Shown here: positions 44,301-55,037 of the stretch, in pieces
Position numbering within the stretch: position 1 is the first letter of the stretch
Layout of the letters: every line of letters begins with the position of its first letter
From: Bacteroidota bacterium
GTDB taxonomy: Bacteria; Bacteroidota; Bacteroidia; Chitinophagales; Chitinophagaceae
Direction of reading: 5' to 3'
NCBI GenBank assembly: GCA_016715505.1
Contig: JADJZY010000003.1
Coordinates: forward strand, 186,001 to 250,000
DNA: 64,000 nucleotides
Program-made: the position numbers and the translations under genes
Notes under the pieces: model-generated
What the model was told of the DNA's origin: nothing
What the model saw: the letters and a program-made list of their open reading frames with translations, nothing else
The model's database searches: none

Positions 44301-47300
44301 GCAGCCGGAAGTTCCGGAACGTATTCTGCAAAAATCATTGATACCTTAACAGGTTGTTCTTCGATGACCAACTCCATTGCGGTAAATGTGATTTTACCTC
44401 CTCAACCGCTGATTACCGCTAATGGGGGTACGACCTTATGCATAGGCGCAAACACCCAATTGAGTAGTACAGCGGCCCAGGCCTATTTGTGGAATACCGG
44501 CGACACCACTCAACAAATTACAGCTTCAACGCAAGGAATTTATCAGGTGACGATTACCGATCAATATGGTTGCACACGCAGCTCCAATCCTACACCGGTG
44601 AGCTTTTACCAACAAGCCTCCATTGTCGCCAGCGGACCAACCACTTTTTGTGCAGGAAATAGTGTGAATCTCTCTGCATATCCACTGGGTACTTATGTAT
44701 GGAGCAATGGGAGTACCTCATCGTCTATCAATAATATCACAAGCACCGGAACTTATAGTTTAGTGGTGACAGATACCAATGGTTGTGTAACGCAATCTGC
44801 ACCGGTTCAGGTAACGGTGAATCCGATACCGCTTGGCAGTATTAGTTTAAGCGGACCATCCACTGCTTGTCTGGGTAATAGTGTGGCATTTACAACCACA
44901 CCTGTGGCAAATTGTATTTATAAATGGTATTACAATGGATCTCCAATCACCTCATTTTCATACAATAATCAATGCAACTGTTACTATCCGGTTTACACCT
45001 ATGGAAATACTTTCAATGCAAGTTATAGCGGAAGTTTTTCAGCCGAAATCATTGATACTTTAACCGGTTGTTCGGGAATGACCAATGCAATTTCAGCCCT
45101 CATTTACGATTTGCCGATTCCTGTGATTACACAAACGAATTTTATTGAGTGTTATGGTCAACAAACGGCAGCCCTGATGGGTACAGCATCCGGGACTATT
45201 GCACCATATACGTATTTATGGAATAATACGATCAATGGAAATGTGATCAATAATCTGGGAGCAGGTACATATGCCTTGCAGGTTACCGATGCGAATGGTT
45301 GCCAAAACGATACGACCATCCTCATTACTCAACCGGCACTGATAACTGCTTCAGTGAGCAGTCCAACCAATACGAGGGGTTATCAGATTACCTGTTATGG
45401 AGATAGTGATGGAAGCGCCACTGTTTATCCTTCGGGAGGAACTGCACCTTATACGTATTTATGGAGCACCGGAGCAACCACACAAACGATTAGTAACTTG
45501 CCGGCAGGTACTTATACAGTAACCGTGTTTGATGCCAATAATTGTACGCCGGCCAGCACTACGGTGACCTTAACGCAACCAGATCCTTTGAGTGTGAGTC
45601 TGCAGCCCCATGTATTTTATGGAGGTCATCACATCTCTTGTTATGGTGGACAAAATGGAAGTATCCTGGCCAATGTGAGCGGCGGAACTGCGAATATGGA
45701 TTTTTTATGGTCCAATGGACAAACGACACAAAGCGCTACAGGATTAAGTGCAGGTACATATACCGTGCAAATTACCGATTCAGTAGGTTGTGTAACCACG
45801 GCATCCAGCACATTAACGCAACCCAGTGCACTCACAAAAAATATAAGTACCTCCCAATTTGCGGGGTATGAAATTTCATGCCCTGGCCAGGAAGATGGTA
45901 GCATCATGGTTGTTGTGAACGGTGGAACAGCACCTTATCAGATTTCATGGGCAGATACATCGAACCAGTTTGTACGTACCTTGCTCGGTGCAGGTACTTA
46001 CTATGCGATCATCAGCGATACCCTGGGTTGTACCATTACAGATAGTGTTGTATTGAACGAGCCTGATACCATAGGCATACTCACAACAGGCAGTATGCTG
46101 AATTGTTATGGCGATTCCAACGGAACAGTTTCGGCAATAGCCAGTGGCGATCATCCGCCGTTTACTTACGCCTGGGCCAATTTGGGGGCAGGAGCCGCTC
46201 AGAGCAATTTAGGAGCAGGATTTTATATTGTAACTGCTACAGATAGCAGAGGATGCACCCGCGTTGAACAAGCAGAAGTTGAACAACCCACTGCCGTGCA
46301 AGCATATGCCTTTGGCACCTTTATCGGTTGTGGTACACAAATAGGTTTATTATCTGTAACAGGTACAGGTGGCACACCACCATACACCCAATTGTGGAGT
46401 AATGGTTCAACGGCCTCTTTCCAAAACAATCAGCCATTGGGAACCTATAGTGTAACCTTAACCGATAGTCATGGTTGTATCGATACTTCTACGGCTATCA
46501 TATTAAGTCCTCCGGTACTTCAGGCTACCGTAAGCAATTACAGCACTACCTGCGATAGTATCACCACAGTGCCGGCGGCTACAGTTAGCGTAAGTGCATC
46601 GGGTGGTGTTGCGCCCTATATGTACTTGTGGAGTAACGGTTCGACCAATGATACCCTCTCACAATTAGAAACCGGATATTATTCAGTGATTGTGACGGAT
46701 GCGAATGGTTGTACCACACAAGCTACCGCCAGTGCATTTAACAATGATGCGGCAACAATATTTGGCGATAGTTTGATTTGTCAGGGGCTGCTGGCTAACC
46801 TAAGTACAGTGCCCGGAACCTCCTATACCTGGAGCCAGAATAATATCCCATTCAGCAATACGCAATCCATCAGTGTAGGTCAGGGTTTGTACCATCTGGA
46901 TATGATCAATCTCAATGGTTGTTCGCACAGTGCTTCGGTGCAGGTTGTAGAACAAGTTTGTAATACCATCATCAACCTGAGTTGTTTGATGCAAGGTTAT
47001 TACGAAGGTGCAGGGATGATGCGACCGGTATTGATGAATCAGGGTGAAGGAAATCAGATTGCTGAATGCGATTCGATCATTGTAGAATTACGGGAGGCAG
47101 CGGCGCCCTATCATTTGATCAATAGTAGTATCCAAATATTACAGAGAGATGGAACCGTACAATGTGTTTATCCGCCTTTCAGCGATACGGCTTATATCGT
47201 TATTAAACATCGCTGTCATATTGAAACATGGAGTGCCACACCACAAATACTTGGAACGCTTCCATTAAACTATGATTTTACGGATGATGGCAGCAAGGCT

Positions 47301-47534
47301 TTTGGCGGAAATATGGCCGATTTACTCAACGGGCATTGGGGCTTGTATACCGGCGATATGAATGAAGATGGTGTGATTGATGGTTTAGACTACAACGAGT
47401 GGGAGATAGATAATATGTCGTTTGCCGGAGGATACTTAAGAACCGATTTAAACGGAGATGGTGTCGTAGATGGATTAGATTTTCTGTTGTGGGAAATCAA
47501 CAACAATCTATTCATTGGTTCGGTAATTCCTTAG
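41313..47534 (+). CDS. giant secreted repeat protein: FDTDPG, Ig-like, SprB repeats, dockerin-like tail
   Basis: 2,073 residues in one intact frame. Order: signal peptide (LLCMLALFYVQGVHAQ); about six ~75-residue units starting AEFFFDTDPGQGSG or a variant (AEVFWDNNPG, GRIWFDN, GQLYWDNDTN), to residue ~490; a series of ~75-residue Cys-bearing Ig-like domains; about seven SprB-type repeats (CYGDSDGSATVYPSGGTAPY and TYLWSTGATTQTI patterns) from residue ~1280 to ~1800; and the GYYEGAG ... IETWSATP module with two calcium loops, GDMNEDGVIDGLD and DLNGDGVVDGLD. SprB repeats are known from gliding adhesins, so a cell-surface adhesin is likely. No type A or B sorting domain. Unlike its neighbours it carries no frameshift. 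Confidence 0.87.
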   Translation: MKNIFRLLCMLALFYVQGVHAQTGRGKLTAAEFFFDTDPGQGSGTSFTLQGNANDAFRTALQTVTPSLSVGTHVLQVRYRDSLNNWGPVFKSIVHIENSLSARNIGALLGRAYWNGNTANAVNLIIVNGNASSAINNFIESTPQPVFSSPGLQKLSVELMGVDGQYGKTFHTMLKVDQLIGVNRLISAALAEVFWDNNPGSATGMIILNGNAGEAINSFATASAINTFSTPGLHKLHVRLLDPNGNGNTSPTFTTIVKIDASLALERAIRVDAGRIWFDNAVPPTPNLLALDGNWSDAIEESLHTLASPPVGLHKINVQFRDSISSQWGPIFTTTISVEGPLSYRNINVAEGQLYWDNDTNLLVQPLLAFDGAFDQAIESALQNNVPTPGAGLHTLCVRFKEVANNWSNVFRISIQIDNPITVRNIQLTQGEVHISDTSFMVIALNGNFAQALDEAQATLLSTGIPTGLHKLKVRLMGENNQWGPFFTSALLITPCSSSPAPIITYNGSTNVCLGGQVVLNAPAGFNTYTWLRGNTIVGSGMSYTASVTGSYVVVVTDNTDCPGASPAVQVNVGVPVVISGNSSFCQGTTDSLTVPLGYAAYSWSGGSNTYKQTITAPGTYTVTVTDNAGCTSSATKSIAMLPAPAQPVISLSGPAAFCPGQNVTLTSNISNNIQWNVGPTTASITTDTSGVYTVTVTGNNGCQNTSAPVITTRYPMPQTSIYANGPTTFCAGGTLILSTDPASAYLWSNNLTSSSIQVTSSGTYSVSTTDSNGCQAQSGSVVVTVNPLPPIPVISASGPLDFCNGSSVTLTSSAATNNLWSNGVTTQSQIVYQSITLTDTVSNVFGCKSGSAPVQVNVHPVASITASGPTTFCADEQVTLSANPSSGVNYLWSTGSTASSISVNTSQLVSVIVTEAGPGCKDTAYMNILVNPLPTGTISAAGSTNVCSGSTLALNTSGSPNCIYQWYLNGSPITYTIYNIFCGCYQTYNVYGYSYAAGSSGTYSAKIIDTLTGCSSMTNSIAVNVILPPQPLITANGGTTLCIGANTQLSSTAAQAYLWNTGDTTQQITASTQGIYQVTITDQYGCTRSSNPTPVSFYQQASIVASGPTTFCAGNSVNLSAYPLGTYVWSNGSTSSSINNITSTGTYSLVVTDTNGCVTQSAPVQVTVNPIPLGSISLSGPSTACLGNSVAFTTTPVANCIYKWYYNGSPITSFSYNNQCNCYYPVYTYGNTFNASYSGSFSAEIIDTLTGCSGMTNAISALIYDLPIPVITQTNFIECYGQQTAALMGTASGTIAPYTYLWNNTINGNVINNLGAGTYALQVTDANGCQNDTTILITQPALITASVSSPTNTRGYQITCYGDSDGSATVYPSGGTAPYTYLWSTGATTQTISNLPAGTYTVTVFDANNCTPASTTVTLTQPDPLSVSLQPHVFYGGHHISCYGGQNGSILANVSGGTANMDFLWSNGQTTQSATGLSAGTYTVQITDSVGCVTTASSTLTQPSALTKNISTSQFAGYEISCPGQEDGSIMVVVNGGTAPYQISWADTSNQFVRTLLGAGTYYAIISDTLGCTITDSVVLNEPDTIGILTTGSMLNCYGDSNGTVSAIASGDHPPFTYAWANLGAGAAQSNLGAGFYIVTATDSRGCTRVEQAEVEQPTAVQAYAFGTFIGCGTQIGLLSVTGTGGTPPYTQLWSNGSTASFQNNQPLGTYSVTLTDSHGCIDTSTAIILSPPVLQATVSNYSTTCDSITTVPAATVSVSASGGVAPYMYLWSNGSTNDTLSQLETGYYSVIVTDANGCTTQATASAFNNDAATIFGDSLICQGLLANLSTVPGTSYTWSQNNIPFSNTQSISVGQGLYHLDMINLNGCSHSASVQVVEQVCNTIINLSCLMQGYYEGAGMMRPVLMNQGEGNQIAECDSIIVELREAAAPYHLINSSIQILQRDGTVQCVYPPFSDTAYIVIKHRCHIETWSATPQILGTLPLNYDFTDDGSKAFGGNMADLLNGHWGLYTGDMNEDGVIDGLDYNEWEIDNMSFAGGYLRTDLNGDGVVDGLDFLLWEINNNLFIGSVIP

Positions 47535-47550
47535 GATGAAACAGTTGACT

Positions 47551-47590
47551 AAAAAGTCCGGTGAGCAAACAAGCTTGCCGGACTTTTTAT
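47551..47590 (+). terminator. intrinsic terminator after 41313-47534
   Basis: Long stem AAAAAGTCCGG(TGAGC) / (GCTTG)CCGGACTTTTT with a short AAACAA loop and a T-rich tail. Confidence 0.9.
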
Positions 47591-47772
47591 TTTTGAACCG
47601 GAAATGGCCATGAAATAATAGACCAGCAAGAAAATTAGGTTACTTGACGCCAAATGAAGTATTTCTGGCTCTAACTGGGTAGCGTTGCACTTTTTACTTG
47701 AAAACAGCTCAGTAATCCTTAAAATGGCATGAAATTTTGCCAAACGATCTTTTTACCAACTCCTACATTAGG

Positions 47773-47780
47773 TATATTTG
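47773..47780 (+). promoter_or_regulatory. -7 box TATATTTG upstream of lectin/Ig gene
   Basis: Full match to TAnnTTTG with a TTTT about 18 bases upstream. It would leave a ~95-base leader before ATG 47877. Confidence 0.45.
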
Positions 47781-47876
47781 TTATATGTAAAATTGCAAAA
47801 CCAATATGGGATTTTTTTCTCTAAGAGCTTTTTATATACTGATTTATTGCGGCCAAAAATTTATAAAATTATTTTT

Positions 47877-50800
47877 ATGAAAAACATTATTCACTTTTTA
47901 TTCTTTTTGCTTTGGTAGTACACAGATCTAAGAAACCATTTTGGTTTTTAGTTCAGCGATAATTCAGCAGCTTAAAATATACAGGGACTCCGCTAGCATT
48001 TAATATTACCACATATAATCTGCCAGCTATTGTTACTATTTCGCAGCCATCAGGAAGTATGACTGCAAAAATTATCAGCATTCCTGCTTATTCAACCCAA
48101 AGTGTTTCTATGGATAGCCAACTAGATACCATAGAATCTAAACCGAGTAATGCAGTTATTAATACCGGGATTAAAATTTCCTCTACCTCAAATATTTCAG
48201 TCTACTACGAGAATTCTTCCTTTGGAAGTCCAGAACTTTTTGGCCTTAAAGGCAAAAATGTCCAGGATATAGTGATAATTTTTCAGCGTTCTCCATAGTG
48301 GCCACTGAGGATAATACTTTAGTTACGATAATACCCTCTTATGACATTGTTGGGCATCTAGGCAATATTCCATTTAATATAACACTGAATAAAGGACAGG
48401 TATATGTTGCGCAGGGAACAAATAAAACAGCAGGAACTCACTTGCAAGGTTCATCTGTTAATTCTTCCAAGCCAATTGCAATAACCCTGATTGATGATAT
48501 GTTATCAGGAGCTCCATTTGGAGGCTGTGCTGATTTGATTGGTGATCAAACTATTCCAACAGATATAATCGGAACGGAATATGTTGCAATCAAGGGCCTG
48601 TTAGCAAGTCCTTTTGATCGATTGTATATTACAGCAACATTAAATGGAACACTTGTTAACTTAAATGGCGTCTATCTTACATCGTTAAATGCAGGACAGA
48701 CTTACGAAATAATTCTAGCCGGCACTAATACTTATGTCCAAACTAATCTTCCTGTGTATGTCTATCAAATGACCGGGCAAGGTTGCGAGGCAGGCTCAGC
48801 AATTTTACCGCCAATTTCATGCACTGGAAGTTCCAAAATTTCATTTGTCAGATCAACTTCATTAGATGTTTTTGTAAGTATTGTTGCAAATGCCGCGTCA
48901 TTAAATGATTTTTTAGTGAATGGAGTTTCAGGGGTAATAACAAGCGCTGATTTTGCGGTTGTGCCAGGAACTTCGAATCAATATTATACAGCTTTAAAAA
49001 ATTTACCTATTGCTCTTTTTCCTCAGAATTCAGTTGTGACAATTTCCAATACTACTTCCCTTTTTCAGATGGGGGTATTTCAGGGCAGCAATACTACTGG
49101 AAATTCTTTTGGATACTTCACTAATTTCAATACCATTCAAGCACAGGCTTCTGCAAGTAATACAAATCCATGTGCAGGCAGTTTATTGCAGCTCTTTTCG
49201 GATACTGTGATATCAGCAACCTATTTGTGGACCGGTCCCAATGGCTTTACAAGCAATCTTCAAAATCCCGGAATTAATAACATTCAGGCTATTAATGCAG
49301 GGAATTATATTCTGGAAGTCAGTATTCCGGGTTGTAGTGTGAGTTATGATACACTAAGCATTACTGTTGGTACCCCACCAATCCCTTACAGCAACCAACA
49401 CCCTCAATTACTGCAGCAATTGTGAGCTATTATGGCCAAATCTCAATATTACATCCGGTTTAGGGTGTGGCAATTTAGATACGGTAAAAGTATACTTTAC
49501 AATTGGCTATACCCAAGGGCAAGATACTTTGCAATTTGTACCCATGTTGGGCATTAATAGTTATTTTAATCCAGGTACCGGAGTACTTACACTCTATGGC
49601 AATGCCAATTATAGCGTATGGCAAAGTGCGTTACAAGCGGTTTGTTACAGAAGTTTAGTGCCAAATATTTCTAATGTAAATGCGAGTAAAAATGTGGTCA
49701 TAGTTTTGGGTGATGCATTGTTTAATCCGGTGAATGGGCATTTTTGTAGATTAGTCAATAATCCGCCATCTACGGATTGGACAGATGCAAAAGTTAAATC
49801 TGCGCAATCTAATTACTTTGGATTACAAGGCTATTTAGTTACAATTACCTCATCTCAAGAAGATAGTTTTATTTCATCATTTTTTACTGAAAATGTGTGG
49901 ATTGGTGCTAGTGATAGTGTAGTTGAAGGGGAATGGAGATGGGTAACTGGATGAAGGATTAGAGGATGGTGGTCAAGGAAGGTTATTTTGGTTAGGAAAT
50001 TCGACGGGGAGTTCAATTGGTGGTAATTATTCAAACTGGTATGCTGGTAACCCAAGTAATACATCTAATGAAGATGTAGCAAATAAGTTATACCCTTATG
50101 GCTACACTTGGAATGATGCAAACTGGGCTACTCCGTATGCCTACGTAATCGAATACGGCTGTATGCCCGGCGATCCGGTTGTAAATATTATCGGCAATGC
50201 AACCATAAATCTTTTACCCTCAAGCGATACGGTAATAAATTATACCATCTGCCAAGGGCAAAGCTATATGGGTTATTCTACTACCACTTCGTGGTCAGAT
50301 ACCTTAACCAGTGCTGGAGGATGCGATAGTATTATACATTACAACTTAACCGTAAATCCTTTACCAAATGTAACGGCTTCGGGAACCAATGCGATATGTA
50401 TAGGTCAACAACAAGTTACACTCTCCGGCAGCGGCGCTGCTTCCTACACTTGGAGTGCAGGAGTGATTAACGGTATTCCTTTTACTCTTGGGTGCTACTA
50501 CAACATTCACAGTAACCGGTACCGATGCCAATGGTTGTGTAGTACAACTACGAAATTGGTAACAGTCAATGCCTTGCCTAGCGTATCGGCATTGGCTTCT
50601 CCAAATGATACCCTTTGTATAGGAAACAATATTACACTAAGTGGAAATGGTGCATTCACTTATACCCGAGTGGAGGCGTAATGAATAATTCACCATTTAC
50701 TATTAATAATTCACAACCTATACCGTAACCGGTACTGATGCCAATGGTTGCAGCAATACAGCATCTATTTTAGTCAACGTAAATTCACTGCCTACGATTA

Positions 50801-53234
50801 CTGCCAATGGCCCTAACGCAGTTTGTGCGGGTCAAAGTGCTACGCTCTTTGGTAGTGGTGCTACTTTGTATGCATGGAGTGGAGGTATATCAAACAACGT
50901 CTCGTTCATTCCCACTGCAACCACCACGTACACTATAATCGGTACTGATGCGAATGGTTGTAGCAATTCAGCTACGAAATTACTCACTGTAAACCCATTA
51001 CCTATTGTAAATAGTACGCCTGTAGTTGCTACGGTATGCCTCGGACAATCAATGACCTTGAATGGAACCGGTGCTTCTACTTACACATGGAGTGGAGGAG
51101 TAATGAATAATTCACTATTTACCATTAATAATACCACCACCTACACCGTGACCGGCACCGATGCCAATGGTTGTAGTGCTACTAATACCAAATTAGTAAC
51201 GGTAAATGCATTGCCAAATGTCAATAGCATATCTACACCTCCAAGGGTATAGTTTGTGCTGGCATTCAGTTACACTATCCGGCACAGGCATCTACTTATA
51301 CTTGGAGTGGAGGAGTTAATAATGGTGTTTCATTTATACCTGCATCAACAGCAACTTACACCTTAACAGGTACTGATGCCAATGGATGTATCAATACAAA
51401 CACCAAATCGATAACTGTAAATTCATTGCCTACAATTACAATAGGGAGTGTTCCAAATCCTGCAATTATATGTATTGGCAATGCAGTCACATTCACAGCC
51501 AATGGCGCCAATTTGTATGCATGGAGTGGTGGTCTTTCAAATGGTATTTCATTTAATCCAACTTCATCAAGTACTTATACCGTAACAGGAACAGATGCTA
51601 ATAATTGTAACAATACAAATACAATATCCCTTACTGTAAATCCATTACCCAATGTAAATAGTACACCTGCATTAGCTACAATTTGCTTTGGTCAATCCAT
51701 GACCTTGAATGGAACAGGTGCAACTACTTACACATGGAGTGGAGGTGTACTTAATAATATACCATTTACCATTAATAATTCTACAACGTATACCGTAACC
51801 GGCACCGATGCCAATGGCCGTAGCAATACCAATACCAAATTAGTAACTGTTAATCCGCTACCAACAATAAGTGTTTTACCATCGAATCCTGCTATTTGCC
51901 TAAATCAATCTGTAAACCTTACAGCAGGTGGTGGATCATCTTATGTATGGAGCCCGGCTACAGGTTTAAACCAAACCACAGGTGCGACGGTAAGTGCTAG
52001 TCCTACCGGATCCACCTCATATACAATAACTGGTACATCTGTAAATGGTTGTAGCAATACCATAAGCAATACGGTAACTATAAACCCGCTTCCTGCGCTA
52101 AGTGCAACTCCATCAAGTGCCACTATTTGTATTGGTGATAGTGTAACCTTGAATATGAATGGTGCAAATACTTATTCATGGTTTCCAACAGCAGGTTTAA
52201 ATCAAAGCACAGGACCCCAAGTTAAGGCAAGTCCTAACACAACTACAACTTACACCATAACAGGAACCAATGCAAATGGCTGTACCAATACAAAAGTTGT
52301 TACGGTTACCGTAAATCCTTCGTATAATCGATATGATACTTTAGATCTTTGCCAAGGGATGAGTTATACATTTGGAAGCCAAACTATCACCACATCGGGT
52401 AATTATATAAATACGTATCAGTCAGGGTTAAGTTGTGATAGCACGGTGAATCTTCATGTAAAAGTTTACGATAAACCAGTATCGAATTTTTCTTTAGATG
52501 AGCATGCATGTGCTAATGAATCTATTCAAATTCAAAGTAATTGGCAGTCCCCACAGGCAAGTTATTTATGGGATGTTGGAGATGGTATCCTTAGCGGAAA
52601 CACTCAAGTTGTTAACGTGGTATGGACTATTCCCGGCACTAAAATTGTGTCGTTGGAAGTAGCAACTCAAAGCCCATGTATGCCTGAAAAATTCATAGAT
52701 ACAATTGAGGTACATCAACCGCAAGCTAATATTAAAGTATCCGATGCAGATACTTTCTTCTGTATTTATGATCAGGTCAAATTACAAACACCGAATTTAA
52801 ATGGATATAGCTACCTCTGGTCTCCAGCTACTTATTTTAATTCAAAATCCTACATCGCCGAAGGTGTAGTAAAAGAACCTGTAAGCGTAAAAGTAAATGT
52901 AAAGGATCAATGGGGCTGCGAAGCAGAAGATAGCAAATACCTGAATGTGCAACCATGCTGCAATGCTTATTTGCCTAATTCATTTACACCCAATGGCGAT
53001 GGGCTCAACGATATTTTCCGAATTATAGGCGAGGGCAACTATCATGTTTTGGATTTTTATGTAGCTAATCGATGGGGAAATATTGTATTCCGCACCATCA
53101 ATCAAAATGAAGGATGGGATGGTAAAATCCAAGGTATAGAACAAAGTACAGACACTTATTATTACTTTTTAAATTATGAATGTTCCAATGGTCAAAAGCG
53201 TTTCATAAAAGGCGATTTACTGTTATTGAGATAA
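47877..53234 (+). CDS. giant secreted protein: IgGFc-binding-like, C-type lectin-like, Ig repeats, type B (T9SS) sorting domain; many frameshifts
   Basis: About 1,785 codons. After a probable signal (MKNIIHFLFFLL, frame then lost) comes an IgGFc-binding-type domain (IVTISQPSGSMTAKIISIPA; ATEDNTLVTIIPS; GCADLIGDQTIPTDIIGTEY). A C-type-lectin-like domain follows (LVTITSSQEDSFISS, VWIGASDSVVEGEWRWVTG, then NYSNWYAGNPSN, WNDANW), then about ten Cys-bearing Ig-like repeats with TYTVTGTDANGCS, and a type B sorting domain (YLPNSFTPNGDGLNDIFRI ... FYVANRWGNIVF ... GWDGK ... YYYFLNYECSNGQKRFIKGD). Shifts lie near 47915, 48267, 49385, 49952, 50492, 50670, 50710 and 51250, more than in any other gene. 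DNA of the first third is visibly richer in A+T than neighbouring giants. Expected to be exported and attached by the type IX system. Confidence 0.8.
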
Positions 53235-53790
53235 ATCTGCCCAGTTGGTGGGTGTAAACCAGCATCGTTTACTGAAAAAATCAGCGAGTTGGAAAATGGT
53301 AGTCTGACACATCTGGTGCATTCAATTTGCGAGGATAAATGCGAGCCTATCGAATCGAAATTTCTGTATCATCAATACACAATGATTTTGGTAAAATCAG
53401 TGCTGGTAGTAGAGGAGCGACCGGCTACTTCTTATGGTTGGTGAAACCAAATTTTGCAGTTGGAAACCAACAGCAAACACGAATAATACCATTTTCATAT
53501 ACGTAATCGCGCTGAATCGGGAAACGTCTATTGACACGGCATTATACCACATATTTTTGGACTACTTTATATATTTCGTTTTGGTATAAGAAAATCAAAT
53601 ATTTCGGATAATACCGATTACACATTCATAATAGTCAAATTTCGTCTCTGACTCATTGTACTAAATTCATGTAGTATCCCCGAATGTATGGCTGTAAGTC
53701 TTCGTACCTCAGGAACACCCATAATAACGGGGCGGGCTGGCATTTACTACTTCACAACTCAAATAGTCTTTGGACTATTTAGGGGCTGCT
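53235..53790. other. gap without a convincing gene
   Basis: Only short frames occur on either strand, such as a 20-codon MILVKSVLVVEERPATSYGW near 53383. The last ~50 bases (TATTTAGGGGCTGCTG at 53775-53790) are the leader shared with the second attC-like hairpin. Probably gene debris. Confidence 0.5.
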
Positions 53791-53923
53791 GTTTAACGTG
53801 GTGGCGCTTGGCGATGGTGGGGGATAAAAAGCACTCAAGTTCAAATTTAAAACTAAAGATAATAGAAAGTTCAATTGCTCAACCTAGTAGAAAAGCCCCA
53901 CTTGCGCCAAACGCATGTTAGTG
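53791..53923 (+). repeat. attC-like long imperfect hairpin, copy 1
   Basis: Left arm begins GTTTAACGTGGTGGCGCTTG, right arm is CCCCACTTGCGCCAAACGCA followed by TGTTAGTG. The arms pair as AACRTG ... TTGGCG ... GTGGGG across a ~75-base loop. GTTTAAC matches the integron R'' box consensus RYYYAAC, CGCCAA pairs with TTGGCG as L boxes, and GTTAG starts an R' box, though the last two bases depart from GTTRRRY. Length ~133 bases fits attC sites. No integron integrase is in the window. Confidence 0.45.
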
Positions 53924-53937
53924 GCTGGCCTTTCATT

Positions 53938-54830
53938 CTATTCGAATGGAGGTATAAAATAGACCCTATTCTTATCGATCAAATTTTCTAATTTTTTAGG
54001 CTCTGCGATTATAAAACGCTCTTCGTCAATTCCGTTTTTGTCAACTAAATACTTTTTCACAATTTGTGCTTTCAGAACTGACAATTTCAAATTAGTAGAA
54101 TAAAATGTCTTCAATACGATTTTGAAGTTAGGGTTATTTCTCATAATACTAACAAATTCATCTAAAGTCTTTTTTGTTTTTGAATCTAATTGTTTGGTTG
54201 AAACAACGACATAATTAATATCGTGTTCTCCTGGCAGATAAAGTTTGCAGCAATACCTCCAGCTATAATTCTTTGCCCTGATACTGGTTTGTGCATTTGT
54301 ATATTATAAGATGTAGAATTCATTGCAACATGATAATTTCTTGCTTCTTGATCCAATCCATCGTAGTTAAAAACTAAAAGTCCATTTTTTGCATTTGAAC
54401 GGCTCATTATTATTTCAAAATACCCATTGGGATCTGTTGTATATTGATTGTTATTAAATTCAATTGACACATTCTCTAATGGCGCGGAATTTTCGCCAGT
54501 TATAATTCCACTAATTTTAATTGTATCAGATTTTGAACTTGCCACAATTTCAGTTTCTGTTATTTTATCTGATTGATTTTGAGCAGATACATTGTGAATT
54601 GCAAAAAATGAAATTATAAATGCAAATGTTTTTTCATAATTAAACTTTTTTCTTGGTTGTGATATGTCGTCGACGAACAATCTGTTTACTTGGCTTTCAT
54701 ATAATCTACCACATACTTTTTGATGGTTTGGATTAAAATAATTTACAAAATCATTGTTTGTCCAAGTTGTCATATCAACTACTTCTCTACAGCATTTTTC
54801 ACAGTATCTACCTTCATTAGTTTTCTCCAT
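53938..54830 (-). CDS. carboxypeptidase-regulatory-like domain protein with OmpA-like C-terminus, one frameshift
   Basis: About 297 codons. The N-terminus has a small Cys-rich zinc-finger-like segment (GRYCEKCCREVVDMTTWTND-like, then VCGRLYESQVNR), known at the front of Bacteroidota envelope proteins. Then come a transmembrane or signal helix (FAFIISFFAIHNVSAQ), a CarboxypepD_reg-like beta domain (ISGIITGENSAPLENVSIEF ... TTDPNGYFEI) and a C-terminal region like the end of OmpA domains (LKLSVLKAQIVKKYLVDKNG, IDEERFIIAEP). The frame shifts near 54195; reading INYVVVSTKQLDSKTKKTLD joins the halves. The stop abuts the 3' end of the attC-like element at 53923. Confidence 0.65.
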
Positions 54831-55037
54831 AATTTCCCAATTTTCGGAACAAGGGTTTTCTAAATTTAGCTTAATACTTAATTTTTTTTATTTTTAAATT
54901 TTTTTGGGGGCGGCAAACAGGGGGCTATTAACGTGAAAGTAGTTGATATCATTACATTCAAGTGTGAATTTCGCTTTTTCAAATGCACGGTAATTTCTCA
55001 TTTCACTTCAATATGCTTGCAGTTCATTTCTTGAATT

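Noticed and set aside
53688..53921. 77-codon frame ending at the attC-like element
   Set aside because: It runs through both arms of the hairpin and lacks coding character; better explained as structure.
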